From contig CM077832.1 of NCBI GenBank assembly GCA_039720395.1, forward strand, positions 22,965,607 through 23,029,606: DNA of 64,000 bases, given 5' to 3'. Both the position numbers and the translations under genes were made by a program. The notes under the pieces are model-generated. The model worked only from the letters and a program-made list of their open reading frames with translations. It had not been told where the DNA came from and ran no database searches. This DNA comes from Liquidambar formosana (taxonomy: Eukaryota; Streptophyta; Magnoliopsida; Saxifragales; Altingiaceae). Below are positions 19,759 through 31,208 of this stretch, piece by piece. Positions within the stretch are counted from its first letter, which is position 1, and each line of letters starts with the position of its first letter.

Positions 19759-21416
19759 TGTTGGGAATTAAACAAGAGGGAAAAATTGAAGTGCGGAATA
19801 TAAAAATTTTTCCTGCGATTCCCAATCCCATGAATCTAACTATGCATAACACAAAATCAAACCCTAACTACAAAGAGGGTTAGAACACTTACAGAATTTT
19901 TGTCTTCTCCTTTTTGCTCCAAGCTCTGATTCCGGACAGCGGTGAATGAGCAGCCCAAGTGTGCTGCCTCCAACGGTATCCACACCTAGCTAGAGCTTCA
20001 AGTCCTTTCTTTCTTCTTCCTTGTTGTTGCTAGAGGTGGAGAAGAGAGAGAGAGAGAAGATAGCCTCCAAGGGGCTGGACGGCTAGGGTTTATTGTGCAA
20101 GCCTCTTATGCCATGTCACACATAAGTGTGACTTATATAGGCAGCCCACTAAAGGGGGCTGGCCATGGGGAAGAAACCCTAATAGGGTTATGTGTAATTA
20201 CACTTAATTGCATATTAACCCCTATTATTTGTATCAAATACAAATAGGCCTATAAAGAACTATTCTTTATTCACTAAAACCCTTTCTCTCATAGACTTTA
20301 AAGCCCTTCTTGCATGATCAGTGTGTGACCCATTGGGTTCACATCATTAAGTAGTAGGAATAGCACGAGGTGTGCACAATGGAACTCTTTCCATTTAGGG
20401 TCTAATTGGAACTCCTTCCAATTCCCTAATTGATTATAACTCACTTATATTAATTAGGGCTTCTACTAACCATGAGTAACACCTAGCATATGGCTCATGG
20501 TGTGGTCCTTAAGGAGGTGAATAGTCATTTACAAAGAACCCTTCTATTATAGTTTATAGGTTAGAATTGCATCCTTCCTTCAACACAATGTCTCCAATTG
20601 AACTAATAGGACATGGAAGCCTGTCAAGTCCTTAGTTCAATTACTTTATACTCATTCATAGATATCAACTCATAGATGAACTCATGAAACTCTTTTCATA
20701 TTCATCCTACCATGGCCATGGATTTAATGAGTTATATTATGAATGCTATATGAGACATTCTCTCTCTTTTTCCTAAGAGTGATGGATCCCTTGTTGATCA
20801 CTCACATGCCTTCATACACATAGCAGTAGGGCCAATGAACACCTTTGCAGACCCCTGAATAGGATCTGCACTTAGTGTTATCAAACTTCTAAAGCTACAT
20901 GCATAAGGCAACTATGGTGTCTCAGGTCTAAGGATTACTTGTACCACTATAACAATGAGAAACTGATTGACAGGCAGGAAAAAACTCCATTCAGTTTATC
21001 TCATATCTTTGGTCACATTCAGTGTACCTATTCTCGCAATAGGCACCCACTTGTTGGTTGTAGTGTCTCCACACAAATAGCTTGAGACTAGCTATCCTCC
21101 TATAGAGTCAGCCTAACAAGTGCTAGTCCTATGGTTCATTACTGTCCATCATAGTGAACCTTCAACTAGGAATGCTTTAGGAGTTTAGTACAGAGATATA
21201 TCTATAGTCTCAAAATTACAACTCTTTGTAATTCCATATTCTCAACTCTAACTCCATGGACATATTATGTAAATATAAATGATGCATATAAACATAATAG
21301 AATAAGCCCTTTTATTAAATCAATAATAAATGTGACATACATAAATGAAATCAAATGATTGTTCCTAATCCCTAAACAATCATCTCTATGATTGGCTCTA
21401 GGGCATAATCCTAACA
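19759..21416 (-). repeat. 5' LTR of copia F
   Basis: 1658 bp, same length as the 3' LTR. TATATAAG on the minus strand at 20132-20139 is the likely promoter of the element transcript. Confidence 0.95.
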
Positions 21417-21421
21417 ATTAC
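21417..21421. repeat. Target-site duplication (right) of copia F
   Basis: ATTAC matches 11726-11730. Joining the two sides across one copy restores the protease reading frame, confirming the insertion. Confidence 0.95.
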
Positions 21422-23844
21422 TTCTCGGCGGGTGTTGTCATAAGCTCTTACGGTCTGCCCAGATGGCGTGAAATCAGTGGGTCCCAAACCCAAAACAGTG
21501 GCAGTTCGGAGAGGACATACATTCAGTGCGGACCCATTGTCGATAAGAACGGTGGGAACCCTCTTCCCCATAGTGTCAACGGTCACATAGAGAGCTTGAG
21601 AATGGCTCGGCCCGCTTTTAGGTAGGTCTACATCGGTGAACACGATGGTTGAGTTCTTGGGAGTTGGATTCACCAAATGTACCAATCCCTCGGGGGATGT
21701 GTTAACAGGCACTTGTATCTGATTCAACAGTTTCAACACGGTCTGTCTGTGCTTATGCGAGGCCATGAGCAAGCCCCAAATAGTAATGTTGGCATTGGTC
21801 TTCTTCAGCTGCCTAAGCACTTCATCCTCTTCTTCTTGCAAGCTAGGACGCCTCTGCCCTTCCAAATCTTCCAACGGATTTTCAGATTCTAGGTGGGGGG
21901 GCTTGAAATGACGACCCCCTCTGGTTATATGGTCCAACTCATCATCGCTAGCCCATATGTCATGGACTTCCTCGGAGTCATTCATCAAGTCATCCCATTC
22001 TATCATGTCGATGCTCTCCATCTCTGTCGGCAAGTCATCCCAACCTGAAGGGACTATCGGCTCATCTGATATCGGACTTGGGCTTGAGTACAGCACATAG
22101 TAATCATATTTCCCCGACGCTTCACCTAATAGGCCAACCTGAGGATCCCCTGCTTCATATCTTTCTTTCAGCTCTTGTTGGATAGATTTCTTTGGCAACA
22201 ACAAAACCTTTTGGTCAATGAGGTCTTGGATGATCTTCTTTAGTATAGAACAAGCCTCGGTGTCATGGCCGGGTGCACGATGGTATTGGCAATATTGGTG
22301 AGGGGTTGATGGTCTTGGCTTTGGTGGAAGTGGCATGATAAGGCTGTTATTGCGGCAAATGGTGAAGAGACGGGTTAAGGTCATGGGGAGCGGAGTGTAT
22401 TGTCTTATGGGATGGCGAGGGCGAGAGGATTCAACCCCAATGGCATTTATGGTGTTAGGTGGGGGTGTGTTGTTGTGTGATGGGAGAGGATTACGGGTGA
22501 CATTTGGACGGGTTGGTGGTGAAATGACTTGCTTGTCAATGAGGTCTTGGACTTGGTGGCGAAGGCAAATACAGCGATTGGTGGTATGGCCTTTGGATTG
22601 ATGGTACTTGCAGTACTCATTCTCATTGTAGCTCTTGGGTAAGGGATTTGGTGGAGGTCTTGGGTCGAGTGGCTTCAATAGGTCACGACTTATGAGCTTT
22701 TCAAGGACTCTTTCGAGTGGCATGAATAGGTCAGTGAATTGGCGAGGTGGGTTGACATCATTGAGAGAAAAGGGTTGGATTGGTTGAGTTATGGTGTTGA
22801 CCTCGGCATTGTTCTTCCCAGTAAAGTTTGTCTTGCGACTCCTCACTTCCTCAGTCTTGATTGTCCCATCATTGATAGCATCTTCAACCTGCGTGCCAGC
22901 CCCAATGAGAGCTTTGAAATTTGGGAAATAGTGGGCAAATAGGTGCTTGTGATACACGGGCAGCAGGTTCTTAACCACTAACTGAATTTGGTCCTCCTCA
23001 TTCGGCCTATCCGTCATTCTCGACGCCTTTTGTCTCCACCTTGTAATGTAAACGGAGAAAGTTTCATGAGCCCCTTGCTTGGTAGTTTCTAGGTCCCTTC
23101 GAGTAACGTCCACCTCTGTGTTATACTTGTAGTGCTCTGAAAACTCATTGCATATGTCTTCCCAAGTCCGGGTTCTATTCTCATCCAAGGATAAGAACCA
23201 TTTCAAAGCAGAAGTGGCCAAGGTTTCATGGAACATTTGAGCTAAAAGCTCGTCAGTAGCCCCTCGAGGGTGCATAGCTCGCACGTACATCTTCAAATGA
23301 GTCTTAGGGCAACCCGTCCCATCGAACTTTTCTAACTCCGGCATCTTGAATTTTAGTGGAATACGAGCCGTTGGAAACAGGGATAGAGTCCGCACATCGA
23401 CCATGTCATCAGCCCTGCGAATCCCTTTTATAGTTCTCTCCAAAGCTTCTACCTTGCTAGCTAACACGGAATCACTGCTAGTACCTTTCCCCTTGGCTTC
23501 CCCTTCTAGGTCGGTGACCTCAGGTTTCGAGCTACTTTCCCCCCTTGTCTTGGTGTTCTCATTGGATTGAGGTCCCTCTTCGGTGCCAGCCCATGAGGTA
23601 TACCCGAGGAATGGGCCTTAGAGCCATTTTGTTCAAGATCCGCCATCTTCTGTTGGTTCTCTTGAGCCATTTTCAATGCGGTATCGGATGTCTCGGCGGT
23701 ATGATCAAGCTTGGCCATGATGGCTTTCAGGCAAGCCTCAAGGTCGAAGTGCCCCTCACTAGTTCTTTCGTCGACCATGTCTGTCTGATGGGTGGACTCA
23801 ACACTCACTAGGTGCCCTTGTGGATTGCGGATCCAAGCCAGCAC
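21417..23844 (-). pseudogene. gag: Element C gag and start of protease
   Basis: The minus-strand frame from 23467 to 21417 holds a retrotransposon Gag capsid domain (PELEKFDGTGCPKTHLKMYV, about 23345-22900). Two C-x2-H-type knuckles follow, EYCKYHQSKGHTTNRC (about 22620-22570) and QYCQYHRAPGHDTEAC (about 22295-22250), then an aspartic-protease site LIDNGSALN at about 21536-21560. The N-terminal 80 residues (23844-23600, VLAWIRNPQG ... LKAIMAKLDHTAE) are in another frame, so there is a single-base frameshift near 23590-23610. Element B starts with an ATG 8 codons before VLAW; C has lost that ATG and no in-frame ATG replaces it. The gene is then cut by copia F at 21417. Gag would build the particle that packages the RNA. 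Confidence 0.88.
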
Positions 23845-24633
23845 GTCTATGGATAGAAAAGTTTTGACCTTTAGCCTAAGGATCTGTCCTAAACCTCCAT
23901 ATTTTCCTTAATGAATTCGGTCTCTACACCATATTCAATTAATTCATTCCTTTTATCCAATTACCTTTACAGGGGTCATGGATTAAGGGTATGTTTTAAA
24001 GAATAGGGCATAGAGTCCTTCAATTAGGTTTAATTAATCCCCTAGGACTAGCACATCACAAACATAGCTTTACATCCTATTTCCTTAATTTATTCCTCCT
24101 AACCCATAGCCTTAACGAAGGCTAGGGTTTAAAGGTCTATATTAAGGGCATAAGATATAAAGCCTCACACCACAAACACGGCATAGTATCATTACAAACA
24201 ATTGTGGGTGCATAAAGGTGAGACCGTAGTGTCCTACAAGTCTGTCTATATGGACTAATGATAAGGGTAGGCTAGGGTCCTTCACTTGCTTGAGCAATCC
24301 TTATACCTAACCACATGTGGCATCAGGAACGCCGCGTGGGTCCAGCAGTACGTGATTAACTCATTTAATATACCCAAGGGCAAGCCCAAGGGTACTAGGC
24401 AAGAGAGGTTGATAGCTTTCGCCCCAACACATGGAATCAGGAAAACCAAGGTTGAGACTAGGCCGATCGTTGGCAAGGATACATCGAGGGACATCGATCC
24501 TAACATGCAAGAGTTTGCGCACACAATGCAATAAATGAAAGCACACAATCAAGCGGATGCAATGTGATTGATTTTAATTAAACATAAGAAATTAACCTAG
24601 CCCAATTAAACTTTATAGAGTCTAGCCCACAAA
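23845..24633 (-). other. 5' leader of element C
   Basis: About 790 bases between primer site and gag, without extra ORF1. A block at about 24297-24500 (sense: TACTGCTGGACCCACGCGGC, CCACATGTGGTTAGGTATAA) is well conserved in element B's leader at about 33730-33915, although the LTRs of B and C differ strongly. Confidence 0.65.
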
Positions 24634-24651
24634 TCCCCAGTGGAGTTGCCA
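24634..24651 (-). promoter_or_regulatory. Primer binding site of element C (tRNA-Arg-like)
   Basis: Minus-strand TGGCAACTCCACTGGGGA begins three bases inside the 5' LTR. Element B has TGGCGACTCCACTGGGGA at 34025-34008. Tat-lineage elements such as Ogre use tRNA-Arg; the exact isoacceptor needs a tRNA comparison. C has one change (A for G) relative to B. Confidence 0.75.
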
Positions 24652-24654
24652 AAC

Positions 24655-27431
24655 TGTGAACCCCGGAAATTGGGCCCACGAGGGATTGAAAAGAAAGTGG
24701 GTTTGAAAAAGAAAAAGGAAAGGAGTCGCCACCTTATTTTTTAAAGGAAACAAGGAAAACCCTAAAAATCAGGTTGTTTTAGGAAAACAATTTGAATGAC
24801 TCCATAAAAAAAGGAAAGGCAAAAACCAATCTTTTGAAAACCAAAGAAATCGGGGATTCGGAGGCTAAGTTATGACATGGGAAGGTTCTAGGCAAAGCCT
24901 ATAGGCACCCATGTCACCCTTTCGGTCTCTCAGTTCATTTGGGCTAAATTAAAGTCTTTCCATACAAAAATCAGCAAGTATATCATCACAAGAATTGCAT
25001 GCATATCATATATTTCATTCATCCATCCATGCATAATAAGCAAATAAAAACAGAAAATAAAAAGAAGAAAAGAAAACATAAATAAACCTAGGATGCTTGG
25101 ATCCTAGAACGGACTTGAGCCTCACGAAGAGCGCCTACGTACCATGCAACGAAATACATGGATCAAAGTCCACGTAGTTCGATTAGAACTAAGGTTAAAT
25201 CCTAATACAAACCTATGGTAAAAACCCTAGGTTTCCTTATTTGATCAAAAGAGTTGAATATGATAGAAAGTTTGATTTTAGGAAAGAAATCCACAAAATG
25301 GAAACTTTAATAAAAACCAGAATTTTGTTTGTTAAGGAAACCTCTAATTAAACCATAGGATCATATTAAAAATTAACCCTAAATAGGGAGAAGAGAATAA
25401 GTTAAGAAGAAAGGTGAATTGGGGCACCTTCACACCCACTTACCTGAGCGCAATTAGCTCCAAGCATTTAGCCATTTCAGACATAAGCAGCCCTATTTGC
25501 CATGGGACAAATACCACACCTATTTGCACCCTTACAAGTGCTCAAAACCATGCAAAAACACTAACATGCAAATCTGGACAGAATAGTATTATGACCTAAA
25601 ATCATCCACTAAGCATGCCAATAGCAAAAACAGCAAACAATAATAAGTCCTAACATATTCCTAGAACCATATCATGCATAAAAACCCTAAAACATACTAA
25701 CATGCATGCAAAACTATCATGTTTACTCCATATGAAAAACATATACAGCAAACACGAAGAAAAATCAAATAAAAAGTCTACTTTATCATGCTATATGAAA
25801 ACAAACACGAAACAATGACTCTAAAACCCTAAACTCACAAATATGCTTAAAAACATACAAAACATACTTTAATCATGCTAAAACCAAACTAAACAGAAAT
25901 TAAATCATGCATATTAACTAACTAAAGCAATATAACATGATGAAAATCCTAACTCTAACATGCAATGACACTAATCCTAACACAAGGACAATAGGAGCAC
26001 ACGAATCATAACTATGCATTAAAAACCTAAAGGACAGCCCTAAAGCATGCTAAACAGTAGATAAAAAATAGATATTCCATGTATATTAACTAGCTAGAGT
26101 GTTAATACATGATAAAAAAGTCACCTTTAACATGCAATAAGCCTAACCCATATGAGAACCTAGTTTAAGCTTGAATAGAGAAGGAGAATACCTTAGGAAA
26201 GGCCTTCCTTGCTGCTGTATGCAATTGTTCGTGGCTCCTCAGGTCTTTAGAGTGAATCAAACCAACACGAATCCTCCTCTTTGTCAAAGTGGTATCACAG
26301 CAAAGAGATCAAAACTCACTCAACTTTGAAAAGAAATAGAAAACAAAAAGAGAACAAGAGAAAAGAAAAAGTGATTCTCGTCACTTTGCAGCAGCAGCAA
26401 CTTCAATCGCGTTTTTGGGTATGAAAACGTTGGATTTGGACAAAGCTTGTGAAATACAAAGTTGTAGAGAATTGAATTATCTTTCTAACAAGACCAATTT
26501 CATCAAATTCTGACTTCAGATGAAAAAGTTATGATTAAAATACGACTGCTGGTTTTCAGAAAATCTGCTGCTGAATTATGACAAATTTCACTCCCGCCAA
26601 ACCCTCTTCTCCTCTCCCTTATTTAAAGACATTAAGAGAGTATTTATAGCTGAAATCTGGAGTTTCCCTTTCCTTCCTGGACTAGGTTTCCTTGGAGAAT
26701 AATCAAAAGGTATTTTATAATGATAAAAGACTTCTAATCTGAATAGGAAAAGGAAATTGTCTTTTATAAAAATTGGGAGACTGACCGCTAACACGCATGC
26801 ACATGTATCGTATGTGCGTACACACACTCATCACATACGTACACGTGTTAGTGTCATGATAAAAATGGCTAATTTAATAAAATAATTTTCTTTTCATTTT
26901 AACCAAAAATCTCATGCTGTGATTCGCACTAATTCTTCAAGGATAATCCGTAAATAACCACACTAAACTCATCATCAGGGCCACGGGACTTAAGATGACA
27001 ACCGGTACAAAATGATGACTAATGAAAGTCAATTTGAAAAGATTTGGTTGGTAATTGTGAGTCAATTAGAGCTAACCCAAGGAAGGGTCAATTAACCAAC
27101 TTGAACCACATCGAGCCATTTTAATCCTGAGCCATCGACTTACCAAATTGACACTAAAAATACCTCTTATGCATCCATATGAACTCCAATTGACAATTTG
27201 GAGATCATTCCAAGGTCAAATGAAAAGTTTGGGACTTAAAAGACGATTATGCCTCTCAAGTCACAAAAGCTCTTATTATCCCTCAAGATCAACTCCAATT
27301 TGAACCAAAATTCATATCCATTGTCCTTGTGACTCTAGAAAACTAATGCAAGTGACTAGACTCAAAAACAAAACAAAAGCATGCATGAAATGATGAGCCC
27401 TAGTAAGGTGGTGCAAAAATGGGGTGTGACA
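24655..27431 (-). repeat. 5' LTR of element C
   Basis: 2777 bp with TG...CA ends. About a dozen differences to the 3' LTR by eye. It provides the promoter; see 26641-26648. Confidence 0.95.
26641..26648 (-). promoter_or_regulatory. TATA box of element C 5' LTR
   Basis: On the minus strand TATAAATA; the same box is at 2114-2121 in the 3' LTR, and D has TATAAATA at 40636-40643. B has TATATAAA at 36060-36067. Transcription would run leftwards through about 1.9 kb of R-U5. Confidence 0.6.
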
Positions 27432-27436
27432 GCCAT
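27432..27436. repeat. Target-site duplication (right) of element C
   Basis: GCCAT, the copy of 122-126, inside copia A's gag. Confidence 0.95.
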
Positions 27437-27660
27437 CATATAGCATCTTGCCTTCAAGTCATCGTCCATGCACTTCTGATAAGCGTCTTTCTCTTGCTGA
27501 GTTGTAGTCTCAGCCAGTGCCTCAGGAAGTGTGCCATCAAGTGTGTAGGTAACCTTTTCGGAAGTTAAAACTATTTTTAAGTTCCTCAGCCAGTCAAGAT
27601 AGTATGGTCCAGTCAAAGGTTGATGTCCAATATTTTGGATAGTGGGTTGAGGTGAGCCAT
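27432..27660 (-). pseudogene. Copia element A, gag N-terminal part
   Basis: The minus-strand ATG at 27660 matches the Gag start of element E (MAHLNP). A single C is missing near 27617 relative to E, so the frame from that ATG stops after about 14 codons. The downstream frame (LTGPYYLDWLRNLKIVL ... QQEKDAYQKCMDDDLKARCYM) is open and runs up to the insertion point of C, then continues at 126. It is an Angela/BARE-type copia Gag. Shared residues with E are high, but E has GPNCLDW where A has GPYYLDW. Confidence 0.85.
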
Positions 27661-28553
27661 TTCTATGAACTACATATAAAAATAGAGAATTAGATTTCAT
27701 TTTTAATCCATAATGATCGGATCTTTAATCATATGGTACCTCCCACTATTTTATCAAATTCCCTACACCTTCTAATGGAATTCAGGAATCTTATTCCTAA
27801 TGGGGATTGGGGTCCCACTGTGACCTAGAAGCCTCACATTATAGTTTCTTGACTTCTAACCCATAATAAGAAGACAACTCCTTGTCTATTACTTCATAAG
27901 CAAGTTCCAATCATTTTGCCTCTAGGGTACATACTCCTCACATTATAGTTTCTTGGAATACTTCCCTAGTTAAGTTAAGCCCATCATTCACACAGGTATG
28001 TTTCGCCAAATATATACCTCACATTATAGTTTCTTGGTATATACCAGTTTAGGCACCCCATGATATCTCTATATGTGATAGTTTCAAGTAATGTCTTTAA
28101 TATGGGTAGCTCCTACATGTCTGCAGCCAAGTACCCACATTAAGGGACGTTAGATGATCCTATAATGATGGAAGGCAATGAAGAATCCATTCCCTAATGT
28201 ATTCTCCATTTCCAACTTAATATTAAAACAGAGGAGTTTTAAGGGTCTCATCAAATAAACTAATCTAGCATACATCTCATGCATTTAAATAAGAAATATA
28301 TAACAACATTATATATATGTAATCCACTTATCGATATTAGTCCCTATAAAGTGACATATAACGATCTTTGGATTTGGAGCTATCTCTATTAATCTCATTA
28401 AAAGCTCCCACTATGATGATTATGGACTTTAAGAAGCTTCAATCCAAGCCAATGAATTGAATCTAAGGTCTAAGGTGGGTATAGGTGATCGTAAAACATT
28501 CATTCGAAACATAGCATGCTCTCTTGAAAGTCTTCTCCAAGCTTTCAAGCCCT

Positions 28554-28751
28554 TCAATCTCCCCCATTAGCTTCATGGTCTCCACCATATGCTTGTTGGG
28601 CTCCACCATGCTCCTTTAGGTCCACCATGCTCCTTAGTGCGCTCTCGATTACATAACATTTACATAATTTAAAGAAAGGGATACATAAGGGGAATGTGGG
28701 GTACATAAGAGAATGATAGAGAGAGAGAAGAAGGTGGCATGCAAGCCCCAA
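28554..28751 (-). CDS. Conserved small leader ORF, copy A
   Basis: 65 codons; shares LYHSLMYPTFPLCIPFFKLC and CYVIESALRSMVD with the F copy, with tail GAQQAYGGDHEANGGD. Function unknown; it may be an upstream ORF. Confidence 0.3.
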   Translation of the reverse strand: MGLACHLLLSLYHSLMYPTFPLCIPFFKLCKCYVIESALRSMVDLKEHGGAQQAYGGDHEANGGD

Positions 28752-30701
28752 ATAAATAATACATCACCAAAAATTGACAACTCTTGAAAAATTATACAAC
28801 CCATTCATAAGACGGCCAATCACAATTAGTTTAAGGGGTATAGTCCATAATCATCATCCATCCATAACCATACAATCATATTGCATAATAAAGGAAATAA
28901 CTGTAAGCAATAAACATATGGGCATTCATGGTAACTCTATTGATTGGTTTTCATTAATCTCATTAATGTGTCCTAATCTTATTAGGAGATGCATAAGTTC
29001 TTGTTTTAATTAAGTCTTAACATTTAAGACATTTAATTTCAATTAATCAAATCAATTGAAACATATAAAGTCCCCTAATAAAACTCTAATATCAAATATT
29101 AGGATCTTTTTAATTAAACAAAAACAATTTTATTTAATTAAAATTTCCAGATTTTTATTTAATCCTAAATTGTGTTTTAAACCATTTAAAACAATATAAA
29201 ATTAATCTAATTAAATAATCAATTTCAGAATTAAATAAAATCATTTTATTAATTAATTAGTGCATTAGGGTTTCCTAAAACCCTAAACCCTAAATGCATT
29301 AACTCTAAACCCTAAGTGTAACCCTAATGCATTAAATGCCTTATGATTGGTCAATTAATGACCAATCATTTAGACCCTAGGTTTATACGATATTAATGAT
29401 TAGGATTAGGGTTTAATTAATGCCACCTAGGATATTAATTACTCCTAATTAATATGCACTAATTAGGGTTTCTAAAACCCTAAACCTTAAACCTATTAAA
29501 TGCCAATGATTAATTACTAAACCATTAATGATCATGATTGGTCATTAATGACCAATCATTTAACCCTAGGTTAGACACATTAATTACTAGGTTTAGTTAT
29601 TAATTAATGCATTAATAGAATTAGGGTTTAATTAATATGAATTAGGGTTTCTTAAACCCTAAACTCTAGACATCATAAATGCACTTAATTATACCCTAAT
29701 GATTAATAACCATGATTGGTCAATTAATGACCAATCATTAAACACTTTAATTATGGTAATTAATTGCTCAATTAGGGTTTTAATTAATGCCATTAATAGA
29801 TTTAGGGTTTCATCATTAAAGGGAATTAGGGTTTCCTAAGAAACCCTAAGGCTGCCGCCACCTACAGTGGGCTGCCATGGCTTAGCAAGGCTGCCATGGC
29901 TTGGCCAGGCCATGGGAGGCCATGGCCAGCAAAGGGGAACTCAAGCCAGGGTGTGGGCCAAGCCCATGGACATGTGTGGTGTGGCCAAGAGGGCTGTCTT
30001 CTTCAAAGAACATTAGGGTTTCAACAACCCAGTGCTGGCACCACCATTGGAGGACCTCCAAGGTCACAAAAGTTTCTAAAACTTAATCAATTCGACTCCA
30101 CCAACAAAACCAGCTTTTGTATCATGTCTCTACATGAAATACTAAGCTAATTGAAGTGGTTTGGATGATCATATCATCCCCAATTGTTCTAAACAATTCA
30201 AGAACAGTAGGCTGTTCAGAATTTGACAGCATACTGTCCCTGATCACAAATTGATTTAAAACCCAGCAAGATGGTTAATTCAGGCTACCACATTATTTTT
30301 CCTAGTATCCTACATGTCTTAGGAAACTAATAAAATTGGTTTCATGCAATTTGGAGTTCCCTAGCTCAAGATATGAACAAAACTCCATTGATGACTTTCT
30401 GCAGAAAAACAGCCTGCTGTGTTCTTCCAAGAAATCAACCTTTTTGATTCTTTATGCATCAAGACTCCTTTGATTATTAAAGAATATGATCTATACATCA
30501 TATATCATCATCCTATAATGATTATTCATCAATTTTATAGAAGTATCTGATCATAACAGTAGCAAGAACCCTAGGGTTCTAAAACCCATATTCAAACATG
30601 GTGGTCTTCTCCTTCTTCCTTTTGTTCTAGACTCATAATCCAATTATGATGCATCCGAATGCTTGGGAACCTTTTCCTACTATGTCTAGAAGATAACCCA
30701 A

Positions 30702-31025
30702 GTGGTGGCAACCATTGCTATGCTTTCGATCTCCATCAAAAACTCACAATTGTGGCTGTTACATCATTCCCGAGCAAAACTGTCTTCCCTGACAGCCTGT
30801 AGTAAACAATTGATAACTTTCACTACAAAACTCGGATTGACAAACTGTTTATTGGGTTATAAAGCTGATTCGAAGAGCTTTCTAACCATATACTCGAAAA
30901 TTTTGAAGAACTCTGATTTCGGCATGAAAAACAAGATGACAATTTTTCATGACTATCATAAAAACTGTTCATCATCTTCTCCAAACTCAATCCCCATTCA
31001 ACTTTTGAATAACCAACAGCCTTAA
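30702..31025 (+). other. Antisense leader ORF, copy A
   Basis: 107 codons, opposite to the element. The N-terminal half (SQLWLLHHSRAKLS) matches the copies at 19218, 44276 and 60900. No domain recognised; low coding confidence. Confidence 0.25.
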
Positions 31026-31190
31026 AACTATTTTAGAATAGGAGTAGAAGGAGAATTAACCTAGGGTTCATTAACCCTAGGTTCGGCCATGAGAGGGAAA
31101 CCATTCTAATGCATGAACATAAATTCCAGATTTATTAACCAATCAATTTACCATGAATTACAGCCCATATGCAGTTTGTATGAGGCATAA

Positions 31191-31208
31191 CCATGGCTCT
31201 GATACCAC
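31191..31208 (-). promoter_or_regulatory. Primer binding site of copia A (initiator Met tRNA)
   Basis: Minus-strand TGGTATCAGAGCCATGG next to the 5' LTR. Confidence 0.93.

Larger units (their letters stand above)
11731..21416 (-). mobile_element. Element F: complete Angela/BARE-like copia retrotransposon, non-autonomous
   Basis: Two 1658-bp LTRs, a 5-bp target duplication ATTAC, an initiator-methionine tRNA primer site and a polypurine tract define the ends. On the minus strand the LTR begins TGTTAGGATTATGCCCTAGAG, very like the start of BARE-1 and Angela LTRs. The 6.4 kb interior has a 3.4 kb leader but only ruins of gag and pol. I count about five LTR differences by eye, so it moved recently; as its lesions are shared with copy G, it probably moved using proteins made elsewhere. 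Confidence 0.93.
127..27431 (-). mobile_element. Element C: complete Tat/Retand-like Ty3-gypsy retrotransposon with nested copia F
   Basis: This is a full element: two LTRs of about 2.78 kb with TG...CA ends, a 5-bp target duplication, primer site, gag, protease, intron, reverse transcriptase, two RNase H domains, integrase, antisense ORF, 3' tandem repeats and polypurine tract. Transcription is on the minus strand, so the 5' LTR is the right-hand one. Without the 9.7 kb copia element F the length is about 17.6 kb. The antisense ORF after pol, the second RNase H and the repeat-rich 3' tail are known traits of the Tat lineage. There is no extra ORF before gag, which argues for a Retand-type rather than an Ogre-type element. 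About a dozen differences between the LTRs, counted by eye, mean a recent insertion. Confidence 0.93.
27661..31190 (-). other. Long 5' leader of copia A
   Basis: Same plan as F's leader but a second subfamily. It has repeated CCTCACATTATAGTTTCTTG motifs at 27832, 27937 and 28018, a small sense ORF (28554-28751), telobox-rich DNA (29270-29840), three CCAAT palindromes (29343-29369, 29534-29559, 29712-29738), a GC-rich patch (29850-30060) and the antisense ORF at 30702-31025. Confidence 0.7.

Noticed and set aside
21392..23811. Plus-strand ORFs over C's gag (for example 22335-22601, 23545-23811)
   Set aside because: Shadows of the minus-strand gag coding frame without own signals.
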